A DNA stretch of 64,000 bases from Martelella lutilitoris. GTDB lineage: Bacteria; Pseudomonadota; Alphaproteobacteria; Rhizobiales; Rhizobiaceae. The notes beneath the pieces are model-generated. The model was not told where the DNA came from. It saw only the letters and a program-made list of their open reading frames with translations, and did not search any database. Of the stretch, positions 10,213 to 20,652 are shown one piece after another; position 1 is the first letter of the stretch; each line of letters opens with the position of its first letter. The translations under genes were made by a program, and so were the position numbers. The DNA is taken from the NCBI RefSeq assembly GCF_016598595.1, contig NZ_CP066786.1, positions 3,247,501 through 3,311,500 of the forward strand, in the 5' to 3' direction.

Positions 10213-11157
10213 ATGGCGCATTATATCCTCAGGCGGCTGCTGACCGTCATTCCGGTGCTTCTCGGCCTGACCGTGATCGTGTTCGCGATCATGGCGATGA
10301 TCCCCGGCGATCCGGCGACGGCAATCCTCGGCTCCTACGCCACGCCGGAAAATGTCGGCCGCGTCAACAAGGCGCTCGGCCTCGACAAGCCGCTGGTGCA
10401 GCAATATTTCATCTGGCTCGGCAATATTCTCCAGGGCGATTTCGGCCGTTCCTACACGCAGAACCGGCCGGTGATCGACATCATCACCGAGCGTTTCGGC
10501 AACACGCTGATCCTTGCCGGCACCTCGCTCATTCTCTGTTCCATCCTCGGCCTTCTGGCCGGCATCGTCTCGGCGGTGCGCCAGTATGGCCTCACCGACA
10601 AGCTGGTCACTTTTTTCGTGCTGATCGGCATCTCGGTCCCTTCCTTCTGGCTCGGCCTGCTCCTGATCCTGCTTTTCGCCGTCAAGCTGCAATGGCTGCC
10701 GGCAAGCGGCATGTATGCGATCTATGGCGGCGGCGGACCGATCGATCTGCTGAAACACCTGATCCTACCCGCCTTTACCCTGTCCGTGGTGGCAACCGGC
10801 GTTGTCGCCCGGCTGACACGCACCTCAATGCTCGAAGTGCTGCGTCAGGACTATATCCGCACCGCCCGCGCCAAGGGGCTGAAGGAGCGCCGGGTGATCA
10901 TGCGCCACGCCTTCAAGGCGGCGCTTGTCTCCGTCATTCCGGTCCTCGGCATTCAGGCCGGTTTCGTGCTCGGTGGCGCGGTCTATATCGAGACCGTGTT
11001 CCAGTGGCCGGGCATCGGTTCCATGCTGGTGACCGCGATATCCACCCGCGACCTGCTGACGGTCCAGGGGGGCGTACTGATCGTTGCAGCCGCCTATGTG
11101 CTTTTCAATCTGGCCGCCGATGTCGTCCAGACCATGCTTGACCCGAGGTTGCGCTGA
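10213..11157 (+). CDS. ABC transporter permease, DppB type
   Basis: The 314-residue inner-membrane protein has six predicted helices, the first at residues 10-30 (LLTVIPVLLGLTVIVFAIMA). The cytoplasmic EAA loop (YIRTARAKGLKERRV) contacts the ATPases. GDFGRSYTQNRPV after the first helix is typical of DppB/OppB. It overlaps the next gene by 1 base (TGATG), so subunits are coupled. Confidence 0.92.
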   Translation: MAHYILRRLLTVIPVLLGLTVIVFAIMAMIPGDPATAILGSYATPENVGRVNKALGLDKPLVQQYFIWLGNILQGDFGRSYTQNRPVIDIITERFGNTLILAGTSLILCSILGLLAGIVSAVRQYGLTDKLVTFFVLIGISVPSFWLGLLLILLFAVKLQWLPASGMYAIYGGGGPIDLLKHLILPAFTLSVVATGVVARLTRTSMLEVLRQDYIRTARAKGLKERRVIMRHAFKAALVSVIPVLGIQAGFVLGGAVYIETVFQWPGIGSMLVTAISTRDLLTVQGGVLIVAAAYVLFNLAADVVQTMLDPRLR

Positions 11158-13097
11158 TGACCGATGCCACTGCAGACAGCGCGCCGCGCAACAAGGCGAA
11201 GAAGAGCGACCGCCCGAGCGCGCTGAAGCTCCTGTTCAACAATACGCTGGCGACCGCGGGCCTGATTGTCTTCGCCATCATCGTGCTCATCGCGCTGGCC
11301 GCCCCCATCCTGCCGCTGCAGGCGCCGAATGTGACGGACCCGTCGGTACGCCTTTCTCCGCCCCTGACCGAGGGCCATCTTCTCGGCACCGATGCGCTCG
11401 GCCGCGATCTGCTTTCGCGTCTCATCTGGGGCACGCGCGTAAGCCTCGCCGTCGGCGTTTCCGCCACGCTGATCGCCGCGTTCTTCGGGTCCCTGATCGG
11501 GCTTGTCGCGGGCTACGCGGGCGGGCGCACCGACAATATCCTGATGCGCGGCATCGATATGGTCATGGCGTTTCCCTACATCCTGCTGGCGCTCGCGATC
11601 GTCGCCGTTCTCGGCCCCGGCCTCTTGAACGCGCTCTACGCCATCGCCGTGGTCAATATCCCCTTCTTTGCCCGTAACATCCGCGGCATGACGCTCGGCC
11701 TCTCAAGACGTGAATTCGTCGATGCGGCTCGGCTATCCGGCAAATCGCACGTCTCCATCCTTTTCGGCGAAGTGCTGCCGAACGTGCTGCCGGTGATCAT
11801 CATCACCATGTCGACCACGATCGGCTGGATGATTCTCGAAACGGCGGGACTCTCCTTCCTCGGTCTCGGGGCCCAGCCGCCGCAGGCCGATCTCGGCTCC
11901 ATGCTCGGCGACGGCCGCAAGGTGCTGTTCACCGATGCCTATGTCTCCATGGTGCCGGGCCTGATGATCTTTGCCCTCGTCATGAGCATCAATCTTCTCG
12001 GCGACGGTATTCGCGATGTGCTCGACCCCCGGCTGAAGTCCGGCGCGCTTGCGCGTCCCGGCGCGCGCACGGCGGTGAAGCGCGAAAGCGTGCCCGATCG
12101 CGGGCAGAGGCCCGGAACGGTACTGGACGTCCAGGAGATGCGCACCGAGTTCCATATCGGCGGCAGCATCTACAAGGCCGTCGGCGGGGTCGACCTCTAC
12201 ATGCGCCAGGGCGAATGCGTCGGCCTTGTCGGCGAGTCCGGTTCCGGCAAATCGGTCACCGCCATGTCGCTGATGGGCCTGGTGCCGACGCCGCCTGGAC
12301 GCATCGCCGGCGGCGCGGCCTGGCTCGACGATGAGGACCTCTTTGCCGCGAGCGACGAGCGCATTCGCCAGTTGCGCGGCGGTGATGTCTCCCATGTGTT
12401 TCAGGACCCGCTGTCCACGCTGCACCCGCTTTTTACCGTCGGCGACCAGCTGATCGAGGCCATCCAGGCGCACCAGCCAGTGTCGAAAAAGGAGGCGCGC
12501 GACAAGGCGGCGGCGCTTCTGGAATCGGTCCGCATTCCCAATGCTGCGGAAAGGCTGAAGGCCTTCCCGCACGAACTCTCCGGCGGCATGCGCCAGCGTA
12601 TTTCCATTGCCATGGCGCTGGCCAATGACGCCAAGGTGATCATTGCCGACGAGCCGACGACGGCGCTCGACGTGACCGTGCAGGCGCAAATCCTCGAACT
12701 GATGAACGGGCTGCGCAAGGAGCGCGATACGGCGATCCTGTTCATCACCCATGATTTCGGCGTAGTCTCCGCCATTTGCGATCGGGTGGCGGTGATGTAT
12801 GCCGGTCGCATCGTCGAGACCGGCACGACCGAGGAAATCCTCGAGCGTCCGGCCCATCCCTATACGGCCAAGCTGATCGAATGCGTGCCCGTGCTCGGAG
12901 AACCCGACCGCCGGCTTGATGCGATCGAAGGACGTCCGCCGGTGGTCAACAACCTGCCGGACGGCTGCGCCTTTGCCGACCGCTGTCCTTTCGTTCAGGA
13001 CGACTGTCGCAGCGGCGATATCGCCATGACCGAACTTGGCGAGGAGCGCGGCGTGCGCTGCCTCCACCCGCTCAACAGGGAGACCGCCGATGGCTGA
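11157..13097 (+). CDS. Fused ABC permease-ATPase (DppC-DppD type)
   Basis: The 646-residue fusion carries two subunits that are normally separate. Residues about 1-295 are a DppC permease (GTDALGRDLLSR, EAA loop FVDAARLSGKSHV, end at DPRLKSG). Residues about 320-640 are a DppD ATPase: Walker A GESGSGKS (359-366), signature LSGGMRQR, Walker B IIADEPTTALDV, and a C-terminal oligopeptide extension with CAFADRCPF (an iron-sulphur-like Cys cluster). A basic linker of about 25 residues joins them. The reading frame is open throughout. Such fusions occur in some rhizobial peptide/opine importers. Confidence 0.9.
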   Translation: MTDATADSAPRNKAKKSDRPSALKLLFNNTLATAGLIVFAIIVLIALAAPILPLQAPNVTDPSVRLSPPLTEGHLLGTDALGRDLLSRLIWGTRVSLAVGVSATLIAAFFGSLIGLVAGYAGGRTDNILMRGIDMVMAFPYILLALAIVAVLGPGLLNALYAIAVVNIPFFARNIRGMTLGLSRREFVDAARLSGKSHVSILFGEVLPNVLPVIIITMSTTIGWMILETAGLSFLGLGAQPPQADLGSMLGDGRKVLFTDAYVSMVPGLMIFALVMSINLLGDGIRDVLDPRLKSGALARPGARTAVKRESVPDRGQRPGTVLDVQEMRTEFHIGGSIYKAVGGVDLYMRQGECVGLVGESGSGKSVTAMSLMGLVPTPPGRIAGGAAWLDDEDLFAASDERIRQLRGGDVSHVFQDPLSTLHPLFTVGDQLIEAIQAHQPVSKKEARDKAAALLESVRIPNAAERLKAFPHELSGGMRQRISIAMALANDAKVIIADEPTTALDVTVQAQILELMNGLRKERDTAILFITHDFGVVSAICDRVAVMYAGRIVETGTTEEILERPAHPYTAKLIECVPVLGEPDRRLDAIEGRPPVVNNLPDGCAFADRCPFVQDDCRSGDIAMTELGEERGVRCLHPLNRETADG

Positions 13098-14079
13098 GGA
13101 TGTGTTGATCGCAATCGACCGGGCGGAACGCACTTTCGGCGGCGGCAAGACGCTGTTCGGCAGGAAGCTTCCCGCCGTACACGCCGTTCAGGATGTCACC
13201 ATCGACGTGAGAAAGGGCGAGACCCTCGGCATTGTCGGCGAATCGGGCTGCGGCAAGTCCACGCTTGCCCGCCTGCTTTCCGGCCTCGACATGCCGACGG
13301 GCGGAAAGATCTCCTTCGAAGGCAAGGATCTGGTCGAGGAAGCGCGGAAGAACCCGCGCGCGCTGGCGCGGCAGGTGCAATATGTGTTTCAGGACCCGGT
13401 CTCCTCGCTCAACCCGCGCAAAAAGGTCCGCACCATCCTGGAAGCCCCGCTCATCCACCTGTTGAAACTCAACAAGGCCGAACGGCAAAAGCGGCTCGAA
13501 GAACTGATGAACGCGGTCAACCTGGCGCCGGAATTCCTTGACCGCTACCCGCATGAATTCTCCGGCGGCCAGGCCCAGCGGATCGGCATCGCGCGGGCGC
13601 TTGCCGCCAATCCGGAGGTGATCGTGCTCGATGAGCCGGTCTCCGCGCTCGATGTCTCGGTACAGGCGCAGGTGCTCAACATTCTGGACAATCTGAAGGC
13701 GCGGTTCGGGCTCACCTACCTGTTCATCAGCCATGACCTCTCGGTGGTCGAGTCGATCTCCGACCGGGTGGCGGTGATGTATTTCGGCCGGATCGTCGAG
13801 CTCGGCACGCGCGATCAGGTCTTTTCCGACGCGCTCCACCCCTACACGCATCTCCTCTTGAACTCCGCCCCGGCGCCCGGCCGAAAGGCTGTTTCCGGCG
13901 GTGACCGGGAAGCCGAACTGCCCGACCCATACAATCCGCCGCCGGGCTGCGCCTTCTTCGCCCGCTGTCAGAGCGGAACGGATGCGTGCCGGCGCTCCGT
14001 TCCGCCGATCGACGAGGCGATGGGGGAAGCAGGCCACAAGGCCGCCTGCTTCCACCCGATGACGAAAAGGACGGCATGA
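13090..14079 (+). CDS. ABC transporter ATPase, DppF type
   Basis: The 329-residue ATPase shows Walker A GESGCGKS, signature EFSGGQAQRIG, Walker B VIVLDEPVSALDV, and a C-terminal oligo-ABC extension (GCAFFARCQSG). The ATG at 13090 overlaps the end of the fused gene by 8 bases; the in-frame upstream extension is the shadow of that gene. It pairs with the ATPase half of the fusion to power the importer. Confidence 0.93.
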   Translation: MAEDVLIAIDRAERTFGGGKTLFGRKLPAVHAVQDVTIDVRKGETLGIVGESGCGKSTLARLLSGLDMPTGGKISFEGKDLVEEARKNPRALARQVQYVFQDPVSSLNPRKKVRTILEAPLIHLLKLNKAERQKRLEELMNAVNLAPEFLDRYPHEFSGGQAQRIGIARALAANPEVIVLDEPVSALDVSVQAQVLNILDNLKARFGLTYLFISHDLSVVESISDRVAVMYFGRIVELGTRDQVFSDALHPYTHLLLNSAPAPGRKAVSGGDREAELPDPYNPPPGCAFFARCQSGTDACRRSVPPIDEAMGEAGHKAACFHPMTKRTA

Positions 14080-14876
14080 GCAACCCCAGTCTTGAAAGCC
14101 GGCAGGCCTTCGGCCCGCCCTTCGCGGAGAAGAAGCGCAAGCGCCCCGATGTGATTGCCGACATGCTGCGCGACCGGATGATCGATGCTGACCTGAAGCC
14201 CGGGGATCGCATGCCGCCTGAATGGCTCGAGGAAGATGCCCTGCGGGCCTCGCGCGGAACCGTGCGCGAAGCGCTGAAAATCCTCGAATTCCAGGGCCTG
14301 ATTGCCTCGAAGACGGGGCCGGGCGGCGGCATCTTCGTCCGCGCCGTACAGCCGGCCGAGGCGATTCAGACCGTGACCAGCCTGTTCCTCCAGGCGCCGC
14401 CGTCGATCGCCGATATCTACGCGCTGCGCAAGACGCTGGAACCCGAACTGGCCGCCGATGCCGCCCTGCATCTGCCGGCCTCCGCCATTCAGTCGCTGCA
14501 GGACAAGATCCGGCTTTACGAGGGCGAGGCGGAAACGGCGGAAGAGGAGTATATCCAGCGTCTTGCCGAGCTCGATTTTCATGCCGAACTTGCCCGCCAC
14601 GCGCAAAACCCGGTCCTGGGCTTTGCCTGCGGACTGCTGCTCAACCTTCTGCGCGATCTTCCCATCTGCCGGGCCATCTATGAGGAGCGCAATCCGGGCC
14701 TGCGCGAGACAGGTATTTTCTACCAGATCGAGCTGATCAAGGCGATCCGCGCCAGGGACGCGGCGAAAGCGCGCGCCATCATGGCGGAACATATGGTCGA
14801 GGCCGAGGCTTACATGCTTGAGCGCGAACGCCTGAACGCATCGCGCAAGCCGGGTCGCGACAGCGACCACGCGTGA
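14076..14876 (+). CDS. GntR-family regulator, FadR subfamily (FCD domain)
   Basis: The 266-residue protein has an N-terminal winged helix (RMPPEWLEEDAL, RGTVREALKILEFQGLI, GGGIFV at about residues 45-90) and an all-helical FCD effector domain with metal-type residues (DFHAELARHAQNP, then H near the end). The start overlaps the ATPase stop by 4 bases (ATGA), so the regulator is made with the transporter. It likely controls this operon, possibly through the repeats at 7990 and 8198. Confidence 0.88.
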   Translation: MSNPSLESRQAFGPPFAEKKRKRPDVIADMLRDRMIDADLKPGDRMPPEWLEEDALRASRGTVREALKILEFQGLIASKTGPGGGIFVRAVQPAEAIQTVTSLFLQAPPSIADIYALRKTLEPELAADAALHLPASAIQSLQDKIRLYEGEAETAEEEYIQRLAELDFHAELARHAQNPVLGFACGLLLNLLRDLPICRAIYEERNPGLRETGIFYQIELIKAIRARDAAKARAIMAEHMVEAEAYMLERERLNASRKPGRDSDHA

Positions 14877-14895
14877 CGAGCCGGGAGAAATGCCG

Positions 14896-15834
14896 ATGAA
14901 ATGCGCACACACGATCCACGACCATCAGGGCCATCTCGGCTGGGACCGGTCGATCGATCCTGTTCTCGTCGCCCGGTCGGGCGAGACGGTCGCGTTTTCC
15001 TGCCGCGATGCCGGCAACGGGCACTATGGCCCGGAGAGCACGGCAGCGGATATCCTGACGGCGGAGCCCGGCCAGGCCAACCCGTTGACGGGTCCGCTCT
15101 ATGTCGAAGGGGCAAGGCCCGGCGACGCACTCAGGGTCACCATCAATGAATTCGCGCCTTCGGGTTTTGGCTGGACGGCGATCATTCCCGGATTCGGCCT
15201 TCTGGCGGATCATTTCTCCGGGCCGCGGCTGAAGCTCTGGAACTATGAGACCGATATCTCGGAACCGGCCGTTTTCAATGCGCTGGCGCGCATTCCGCTG
15301 CGTCCCTTCATCGGCACGATCGGGGTCGCCATGGCCGAACCCGGCAATCACGCGGTGATCCCGCCGCGCCATGTGGGCGGCAATATGGACATTCGCGACG
15401 TCGCGGCCGGCACCACGCTCTATCTGCCCGTGGAAGTCGAGGGCGCTTTGCTCTCCATCGGCGACACCCACGCCGCCCAGGGCGACGGAGAGGTCTGCGG
15501 CACCGCCATCGAAAGCGCCATGGATGTTTCCGTCACCGTCGACGTGATCGAAGGCGCCGCGCCGAAGACGCCGTATTTCGTCACACCCGGCCCCATTGCG
15601 CGTCACCTCGACGGCGCCGGCTATGACGTGACCACCGGTATCGGGCCCGACCTGATGGAGGCGGCACGCGTGGCTGTCTCGAACATGATCGACCGCCTGG
15701 CAAAGACCCGCAATCTCGATCCAGCCGACGCCTATATGCTCTGTTCGGTCGCCGGCGACCTGAAGATCAGCGAAATCGTCGACGCGCCCAACTGGGTGGT
15801 CTCGTTCTATTTTCCGCGGATCGTGTTTGGATAG
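14896..15834 (+). CDS. Acetamidase/formamidase family amidohydrolase
   Basis: The 312-residue FmdA-type enzyme hydrolyses short amides such as formamide to the acid plus ammonia. Family motifs GPLYVEGARPGDAL, PPRHVGGNMDIRD and GDTHAAQGDGEVCG are present. The second ATG (14896) was preferred because GGGAG (14883-14887) is 8 bases before it and only 2 bases before the first ATG at 14890. It is the last gene of the transporter cluster and gives the operon an amide-degrading function. Confidence 0.88.
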   Translation: MKCAHTIHDHQGHLGWDRSIDPVLVARSGETVAFSCRDAGNGHYGPESTAADILTAEPGQANPLTGPLYVEGARPGDALRVTINEFAPSGFGWTAIIPGFGLLADHFSGPRLKLWNYETDISEPAVFNALARIPLRPFIGTIGVAMAEPGNHAVIPPRHVGGNMDIRDVAAGTTLYLPVEVEGALLSIGDTHAAQGDGEVCGTAIESAMDVSVTVDVIEGAAPKTPYFVTPGPIARHLDGAGYDVTTGIGPDLMEAARVAVSNMIDRLAKTRNLDPADAYMLCSVAGDLKISEIVDAPNWVVSFYFPRIVFG

Positions 15835-15841
15835 GGCCATT

Positions 15842-15870
15842 GAAAAAGGCGGCCGTAAAGCCGACCGCCT
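15842..15870 (-). terminator. Rho-independent terminator of the peroxiredoxin gene
   Basis: On the minus strand an AGGCGGTCGGC arm pairs with GGCCGCCT across a short loop and is followed by TTTTTC. It lies 30 bases past the peroxiredoxin stop and also sits between two convergent genes. Confidence 0.7.
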
Positions 15871-15900
15871 CGTAATCACGTCACGTCGATATTGCAGGCC

Positions 15901-16440
15901 TCAGGCGGCCTTGGATTCGCCCTTGAGGCTTTCCAGAATGTTCTGCGGCGCGGAGACGCCGTAGGGGTCGGTCTCGCACAGGTCGGAGAAGCCTTCTTCC
16001 TCGAACCATTTCTCGACGACGCCGTCATTGATCACGGCAGCGTAGCGCCAGGAGCGCATGCCGAAGCCGAGATTGTCCTTGTTGACCAGCATGCCCATCT
16101 TGCGGGTGAATTCGCCGGAGCCGTCCGGGATGACCTTGACGTGCTCGAGATTCTGGCCCTTGGCCCAGGCGTTCATAACAAATGCATCGTTGACCGACAT
16201 GCAGTAGATGTCGTCAATGCCCTGGGCCTGGAACTCGGGGAAAAGCTTCTCGAAGTCGGGCAACTGGTAGGTCGAGCAGGTCGGCGTGAAGGCGCCCGGC
16301 AGCGAAAACAGAATGACCCGCTTGCCCTTGAAGTAGTCGTCCGAGGACATGTCCTGCCAGCGGAACGGGTTCGGCCCTTCGATGCTTTCATCGCGAACAC
16401 GCGTGCGGAAGGTTACGTTCGGAACTCTGCGACCGATCAT
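15901..16440 (-). CDS. Peroxiredoxin, Prx5 (AhpC/TSA, PMP20-like) type
   Basis: The 179-residue cytoplasmic peroxidase has the peroxidatic Cys in LPGAFTPTCS (Cys55) with the Prx5 Thr-x-x-Cys pattern, and a possible resolving Cys in SDLCETDPYGVS near residue 154. It reduces H2O2 and alkyl hydroperoxides using a thiol donor such as glutaredoxin. An Irr-like palindrome lies about 96-112 bases upstream (16536-16552), suggesting iron-dependent control. Confidence 0.93.
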   Translation of the reverse strand: MIGRRVPNVTFRTRVRDESIEGPNPFRWQDMSSDDYFKGKRVILFSLPGAFTPTCSTYQLPDFEKLFPEFQAQGIDDIYCMSVNDAFVMNAWAKGQNLEHVKVIPDGSGEFTRKMGMLVNKDNLGFGMRSWRYAAVINDGVVEKWFEEEGFSDLCETDPYGVSAPQNILESLKGESKAA

Positions 16441-16535
16441 CTCAATCTCCTGTTGTCTTCAGCCCTTGAGAAGGAATTCTGTTTTGGAAAGGTTGAGGGA
16501 TTTTATCAATTTTCAAATCGGAATAAAGGTACAAC

Positions 16536-16552
16536 CTTAGAATTATTCCAAT
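16536..16552. promoter_or_regulatory. Irr/ICE-like palindrome upstream of peroxiredoxin
   Basis: CTTAGAATTATTCCAAT has the GAA-N3-TTC core and flanks of the rhizobial Irr iron-control element (TTTAGAA-N3-TTCTAAA). Its core GAATTATTCCAA is identical to one upstream of hemA at 46431-46442. Irr control is inferred; no Irr gene is in the window. Confidence 0.4.
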
Positions 16553-16684
16553 CTGATGGCTGCCATGCGCGCAACGCATGGCAATTCCCTCATCTCAGCC
16601 AAGCAGTTTCAATGTGATAGCGGTCAGGCGCCATTCAACCCGATGGCACTGCGTCATTCCGACGCACCCCGACAGCGCCCGCGC

Positions 16685-17293
16685 TCAGTGACGCGCGAGC
16701 GCCATCGAACCGCCGGCGAAGATCAGCGCCGCGCCGACGGCGCGGTTCAGCTGCACGAACACCCGGCTGGATGCGATGAAACGCCCGAGCAGCGCGCCGC
16801 CGGCGACATAGAGGCAGACGGCAACGACCTCCATGACCAGAAAGGCAAGGCCCATGGCCGTCAGTTGCGGCCAGATCGGCCCGCCCTCGACGATGAACTG
16901 CGGAAAGAAGGCGGTGAAGATGGCGATCGCCTTGGGATTGGTGATCGCGATCGAGAAATCGCGCCGCATCAGCGCGGCAATGCTGGCGTCAAGCGCCTGC
17001 ATCTCGGCAAGCGCCCTCGCCTTGATGAGGATCTGGATGCCGACATAGACGAGATAGACCGCGCCGACGAGCTTGATGACCAGAAAGGCGGTGGCGGACG
17101 CGGCAAGAACAGCGCCGAGCCCCGCGACCGTGATCGCGATCAGAAAGGCAAAGGCCGGCATCCGCCCCATGCCGCCGAGCAGGCCACGCACCGCGCCGAG
17201 CCGCGCGCCGTTGGAAAAGGCCAGCATATTGTTCGGTCCCGGCGCGCAGTTGAGCGCGAAACAGGCCGGTATGAATACTTCCCATGCGGTCAT
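16685..17293 (-). CDS. LysE family exporter
   Basis: The 202-residue inner-membrane protein has about six helices and the family signature NCAPGPNN near the N terminus. LysE/RhtB proteins export amino acids or similar small solutes. The ATG at 17291-17293 gives a normal-length protein; upstream in-frame residues are not membrane-like. It lies 61 bases downstream of ureC on the same strand and could be co-transcribed with it. Confidence 0.85.
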   Translation of the reverse strand: MTAWEVFIPACFALNCAPGPNNMLAFSNGARLGAVRGLLGGMGRMPAFAFLIAITVAGLGAVLAASATAFLVIKLVGAVYLVYVGIQILIKARALAEMQALDASIAALMRRDFSIAITNPKAIAIFTAFFPQFIVEGGPIWPQLTAMGLAFLVMEVVAVCLYVAGGALLGRFIASSRVFVQLNRAVGAALIFAGGSMALARH

Positions 17294-17354
17294 GCTTGGC
17301 CCCTTTGATAGCAAGGAAGGAGACCCTTTCAGGCCGCCTCCGTCCGAGCTTCCT

Positions 17355-19067
<1,713 letters not shown>

Positions 19068-19091
19068 GGAGTTCCTCCTGGGGCGGGAAAT

Positions 19092-19448
19092 TTATACGGC
19101 CGCGCCGTCGTAATGCTGTGAGCTGAGGCTGCGGGGATCGACCCCGTCAAGGCAATTGGCGTTGACCGCCACCATCGCCGTTCCGTCGGGGCCCGTGGCA
19201 TAGGCAAAGCTCTCGATGCCGCAGGTCTTGCAGAACAGGTGATGGATCTGGCGCTTGTTGAACAGGTATTCGGTCAGGTTGTCCTCGCCGCTGTTCAGCG
19301 TGAAGTCTTCGCGCGGCGCAAACGCCAGCACCGAACCGAGACGCCTGCAGCGCGAGCAATTGCAGGTGACGGTGTGGCCGAGTTCGATATCAACATCGAA
19401 ATCGACAGCTCCGCACTGACAGCTTCCGTGGTAGTGCCGAACAGCCAT
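19092..19448 (-). CDS. GFA family (CENP-V type) zinc protein
   Basis: The 118-residue protein has two zinc-binding Cys clusters: SCQCGAVDF with CNCSRCRRLGS, and FCKTCGIESF. The family is named for glutathione-dependent formaldehyde-activating enzyme, but most members have no proven reaction. It lies between ureB (2 bases) and ureC (24 bases) on the same strand and so is carried in the urease operon. A role in urease maturation is possible but unsupported. Confidence 0.85.
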   Translation of the reverse strand: MAVRHYHGSCQCGAVDFDVDIELGHTVTCNCSRCRRLGSVLAFAPREDFTLNSGEDNLTEYLFNKRQIHHLFCKTCGIESFAYATGPDGTAMVAVNANCLDGVDPRSLSSQHYDGAAV

Positions 19449-19450
19449 TG

Positions 19451-19756
19451 TCAGAGCTTCCCCATGATTTCCTGTCGGAACCCGTAGACCGTGCGGTTGC
19501 CGGCAAAGGGCACCAGCGTCACGTCGCGGGTCTGGCCGGGCTCGAAGCGAACGGCCGTTCCGGCTGCGATATCGAGCCGCATGCCACGCGCCTTGTCGCG
19601 CTCGAAGGCAAGCCCCGGATTGGCCTCGAAAAAATGGTAGTGACTGCCCACCTGAACCGGCCGGTCGCCGGTATTGGAGACAGTGACGGTGACGGTCGGC
19701 AGACCGGCATTGATCTCGATTTCGCCCTCTGCGGGGATCATTTCACCGGGGATCAT
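19451..19756 (-). CDS. ureB: Urease subunit beta
   Basis: The 101-residue structural subunit begins [18 protein letters not shown], with [17 protein letters not shown] and [15 protein letters not shown] characteristic of UreB. GGAGG lies 8 bases upstream of the ATG at 19754-19756. Its start is overlapped by the last 14 bases of the membrane-protein gene at 19743-20306. Confidence 0.96.
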   Translation of the reverse strand: MIPGEMIPAEGEIEINAGLPTVTVTVSNTGDRPVQVGSHYHFFEANPGLAFERDKARGMRLDIAAGTAVRFEPGQTRDVTLVPFAGNRTVYGFRQEIMGKL

Positions 19757-20306
19757 TTTCAAAGCCTCCAAGTATATACCAAAGTGATACCAATGCAGGA
19801 GCGACGATAGCCAAACATAAAAGATAATCCTCCATTCCAAAACCGTGCCGCGAGGTTACCGCCACACCAATCTCGCGCGAGACCCCTACGAAGACCGGAA
19901 TAAGGGTTAAACCCAGCCACCAAAAGGTCCGGACTCTCCTGACCGAACTCTTGCCGCGCTCAGATCGACGGGCACGATAGAATCTAGTATACCCGCTAAC
20001 GTGCCCCAAGACTCGTCTTTCGATAAGCACGATGTAATCGCGAATTTCAGCAGCCTCTTGCCAAAGGGATACGTACTGGAAATACAGAAAAGTATTCAGC
20101 ACCGGAGGAAGAACAAAAAGGCTGCGTTTCCACCAGTCACCTTCTATGTCGCTGTAGCCGAAACCAATGGCATAAACAGCTCCAGCACTCGTAACTGCGA
20201 ACAACTGGACTCGGTTGATCAATTGGCTGATTTCGTTGATCTGCCGACGAAGCTCGCTCATCTCCGTCGTTAAGTAGGCCGACTGCTGCTCATCAAGAGC
20301 GCTCAT
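19743..20306 (-). CDS. Unrecognised four-helix membrane protein inside the urease operon
   Basis: The 187-residue protein starts with a hydrophilic, coiled-coil-like stretch (residues 5-33, heptad-like [15 protein letters not shown]), followed by four predicted helices at about 34-51, 61-82, 128-150 and 161-182. A basic loop ([14 protein letters not shown]) joins helices 2 and 3. I do not recognise the family. It lies between ureA and ureB on the same strand and overlaps ureB by 14 bases. Its DNA is visibly richer in A and T than its neighbours, suggesting transfer into the operon. Confidence 0.65.
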   Translation of the reverse strand: MSALDEQQSAYLTTEMSELRRQINEISQLINRVQLFAVTSAGAVYAIGFGYSDIEGDWWKRSLFVLPPVLNTFLYFQYVSLWQEAAEIRDYIVLIERRVLGHVSGYTRFYRARRSERGKSSVRRVRTFWWLGLTLIPVFVGVSREIGVAVTSRHGFGMEDYLLCLAIVAPALVSLWYILGGFENDPR

Positions 20307-20316
20307 ACTGCCGCCC

Positions 20317-20619
20317 TCACCTGATCGGCTCGTGCACGGTCACCAGCTTGGTGCCGTCGGGGAAGGTTGCTTCCACCTGCACGTCGTGGATCATTTCCGG
20401 CACGCCTTCCATCACCTGGTCGCGGGTCAGCACATGGGCGCCCGCCTCCATCAGCTCGGCCACGGGGCGGCCGTCGCGCGCACCCTCGACCACATAGTCG
20501 GTGATCAGCGCGACGGCTTCCGGCCAGTTGAGCTTGACGCCCCGTTCGAGCCTGCGGCGCGCCACCATGGCGGCCATGGAAACCATCAGTTTGTCCTTCT
20601 CACGCGGCGTCAGGTTCAT
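20317..20619 (-). CDS. ureA: Urease subunit gamma
   Basis: The 100-residue subunit begins [23 protein letters not shown] and has [22 protein letters not shown] and [21 protein letters not shown], all diagnostic of UreA. It lies 33 bases downstream of ureD and is followed, after 10 bases, by the inserted membrane-protein gene. Confidence 0.97.
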   Translation of the reverse strand: MNLTPREKDKLMVSMAAMVARRRLERGVKLNWPEAVALITDYVVEGARDGRPVAELMEAGAHVLTRDQVMEGVPEMIHDVQVEATFPDGTKLVTVHEPIR

Positions 20620-20652
20620 GCGTCACTCTCTCGCTGTCACAGCTTGCGGATT

